Source: Verrucomicrobia bacterium UBA2970
GTDB lineage: Bacteria > Verrucomicrobiota > Verrucomicrobiia > Limisphaerales > AAA164-E04
NCBI GenBank assembly: GCA_002348345.1
Contig: DEAY01000416.1
Coordinates: 3,594 to 10,221, forward strand
DNA: 6,628 bases
Direction of reading: 5' to 3'
Positions 5,125 through 6,628 of the stretch are shown in pieces (positions within the stretch are counted from its first letter, which is position 1; every line of letters begins with the position of its first letter). Position numbers and translations under genes: made by a program. The notes beneath the pieces are model-generated. The model was not told the origin of the DNA and ran no database searches. It saw only the letters and a program-made list of their open reading frames with translations.

Positions 5125-6628
5125 CGTGTTTCCTGACCAAAGATCTTCATAACGAGTTCGTCGGGTTGTCTGATGAACCGGTCGAATCGTTGATAGAATT
5201 CGGCGGGGGTCATTCGCATATGTTGGGTGAAGGCCGCAGTCTTTCCGAGATCGAGGACGTCCCGATACCAGTCCCTCAGGACAGTGCCCTCATCGATCCC
5301 TTGAACATGGATGAGGTAGGCGGTGGCCCATGCCCCCAGCATGTAATAAACCTGAGGAAACTCACCCGTTTCCCAGTAACTTTCAACATCTAGGCGATAA
5401 TCGGGGTGGTTCTCAAGGAACTCATTGATGCCGGGTCGTCCGATATTGGCCCCGGACTTTCTCAACGCGAGCATGTACTCTTGGAAATCAGCCAAGCCCA
5501 TTTTTTCCATGAACCAAGCGGAACTGTAGGTGGCTCCTCCCTCGACCATCCATGAGTTCAGATTTCGCTCCGAGGAACGGTCCTGGTAGGAATCGGTGTG
5601 CGCAATTTGAAAGACGTGATGGTACTCGTGGAGGGCGCCCCAGGTGTTTTCAACGGGATCGTTCGCGCGTTCCGTGGCGTTGGTGGTGACATCTTCATAG
5701 ACGCGTCTTGCAGGATCGCTCCAGGTGAGTCCTCCCGTGGCCCGCCCCGCCAGAACGTCCTCGATTTCGTTCCTAACATTGGACTGGTTGAGAAAGGCCT
5801 GGATTTGATCACTTTTCGGTTTCGAGCTTCCGGGGATCACTCGGCTTGCCGCGCGCTTCCGATAGATTGCGCGAACGCTTTCCTCATTCCCCGGACCGAG
5901 GAGGTAAATATTGTAGGGGCCGTAGTTCCCGAAATAGTCGATCGCGTAATCGAGACCGCGGCGGTAGTGCTTCCGGAGGGATCCGTCGGGGTCTAAGCCC
6001 TCGACGATGAAAAGTTGGGGCTTCACCGTCGATTCTTGATCGAGTCGGTTGGGGGAGAGGCGAGCCTCGTGCTCATTCTTTATGGCGGCATCACCGTTGG
6101 TGGGGAGCAGTCTGAAAATCAGGTCAGGTCGGTTGAGGACAACATAAAGCGCTCCCTCCGGGCCGGTCTTCAAATCACGGACGCGGCCATAATTCTTGAG
6201 AATGATTTCCTGGGAAACCACTTGTTGGTCCTCAATCTCAAGTCGGCGTATTTCCTCGTAGGCCAGGGCGCCGACAAAGAGGTCATTCTTCCAGTCGGGA
6301 AAGAGATCTCCCGTATAAAACTCGGCGGGGCAGACGGCGATGGAGGGCGTCCATTGGGTGATGGGGGCGAGGATCCCTTCCATCTCGGTGTGTTTGGAGA
6401 CCGTCGTGCCGTTGTATTCCCGGCCGTAAGTGACGAGAGGCCAACCGTAATTTGCCCCCCGACGGATGATGTTGAGCTCATCGCCCCCCATCGGCCCATG
6501 CTCGGTGGCCCAGATCTCTCCGGTGATCGGGTGTTGAGCCAGGCCCTGCGCATTGCGGTTTCCAATTGTATAAATCGAAGGAATGGCCCTGGGATGATCG
6601 AGGAATGGATTGTCGGGAGGAATCGAGC
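5121..6628 (-). CDS. PQQ-type sugar dehydrogenase fused to a gluzincin-like metallopeptidase domain, 5' end beyond the window
   Basis: The frame is open from the right edge to TAG at 5123-5121, showing 501 residues; the true start is outside. An in-frame ATG at 6491 falls inside the conserved domain and is not the start. Visible residues 1-175 are the C-terminal part of a glucose/sorbosone dehydrogenase beta-propeller: IPPDNPF (2-8), GNRNAQGL (22-29), ATEHGP (40-45), GGDELN (47-52), GANYGWP and RVRDL (148-152). In soluble enzymes of this family the RNxQG and RxRD motifs contact PQQ. After a linker, about 202-501 is a different domain with HEYHH (333-337), a zinc-site HExxH, then WMVEGGA (359-365) with Glu 362 as likely third ligand, and YY (427-428) as a possible catalytic Tyr, an M1-like arrangement. 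No Met lies between residues 82 and 360, so an ATG start for the second domain alone is excluded. Export to the periplasm is expected from the family, but the signal region is not visible. Confidence 0.85.
   Translation of the reverse strand, partial: SIPPDNPFLDHPRAIPSIYTIGNRNAQGLAQHPITGEIWATEHGPMGGDELNIIRRGANYGWPLVTYGREYNGTTVSKHTEMEGILAPITQWTPSIAVCPAEFYTGDLFPDWKNDLFVGALAYEEIRRLEIEDQQVVSQEIILKNYGRVRDLKTGPEGALYVVLNRPDLIFRLLPTNGDAAIKNEHEARLSPNRLDQESTVKPQLFIVEGLDPDGSLRKHYRRGLDYAIDYFGNYGPYNIYLLGPGNEESVRAIYRKRAASRVIPGSSKPKSDQIQAFLNQSNVRNEIEDVLAGRATGGLTWSDPARRVYEDVTTNATERANDPVENTWGALHEYHHVFQIAHTDSYQDRSSERNLNSWMVEGGATYSSAWFMEKMGLADFQEYMLALRKSGANIGRPGINEFLENHPDYRLDVESYWETGEFPQVYYMLGAWATAYLIHVQGIDEGTVLRDWYRDVLDLGKTAAFTQHMRMTPAEFYQRFDRFIRQPDELVMKIFGQETR

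Noticed and set aside
4791..5393. Plus-strand ORF of 200 codons spanning the convergent junction
   Set aside because: It overlaps the end of the transporter in another frame and the end of the dehydrogenase-peptidase gene in antisense, with no recognisable domain.
6170..6565. Minus-strand ORF of 131 codons near the right edge
   Set aside because: It is a different frame over the dehydrogenase propeller domain, whose own frame shows the conserved motifs.

Overview
The window reads as chromosomal DNA from a GC-rich, Gram-negative member of the Planctomycetota–Verrucomicrobiota group. The main pointer is the left-edge gene, a secreted c-type cytochrome with the DUF1587/DUF1595/DUF1592 domain set that is strongly expanded in those phyla. 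The secreted PQQ-type sugar dehydrogenase at the right edge and the scarcity of clear Shine-Dalgarno sites fit the same assignment. Phylum level is the best I can do by eye, with a lean to Verrucomicrobiota that is only inference.

Layout, left to right. (1) Positions 1-1715, minus strand: 5' part of a large exported cytochrome c / DUF1592-family protein, whose C-terminal half lies beyond the left edge. (2) Positions 1716-2061: a 346-base gap with several inverted repeats, a possible minus-strand promoter and a 17-codon ORF behind a perfect AGGAGG. (3) Positions 2062-3522, minus strand: complete SelO/YdiU protein adenylyltransferase with all pseudokinase-type catalytic residues and a Cys at the position where some homologues carry selenocysteine. 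(4) Positions 3523-3675: a 153-base divergent intergenic region. (5) Positions 3676-5124, plus strand: complete NRAMP-superfamily membrane transporter that lacks the canonical metal-binding motifs in TM1 and TM6. (6) Positions 5121-6628, minus strand: 3' part of a gene joining a PQQ-dependent glucose/sorbosone dehydrogenase domain to a zinc-metallopeptidase-like (HExxH...E) domain. Its 5' end lies beyond the right edge.

No evident single pathway links the four genes. SelO and the transporter are divergent and may share a control region. The transporter and the dehydrogenase-peptidase gene are convergent, and their TAG stops overlap in one CTAG. The two edge genes are probably exported proteins for envelope oxidative or degradative metabolism. 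No tRNA, rRNA, CRISPR array, insertion sequence or phage gene was seen. The two observations most worth following are the dehydrogenase-peptidase fusion and the NRAMP-like transporter with a rewritten substrate site.
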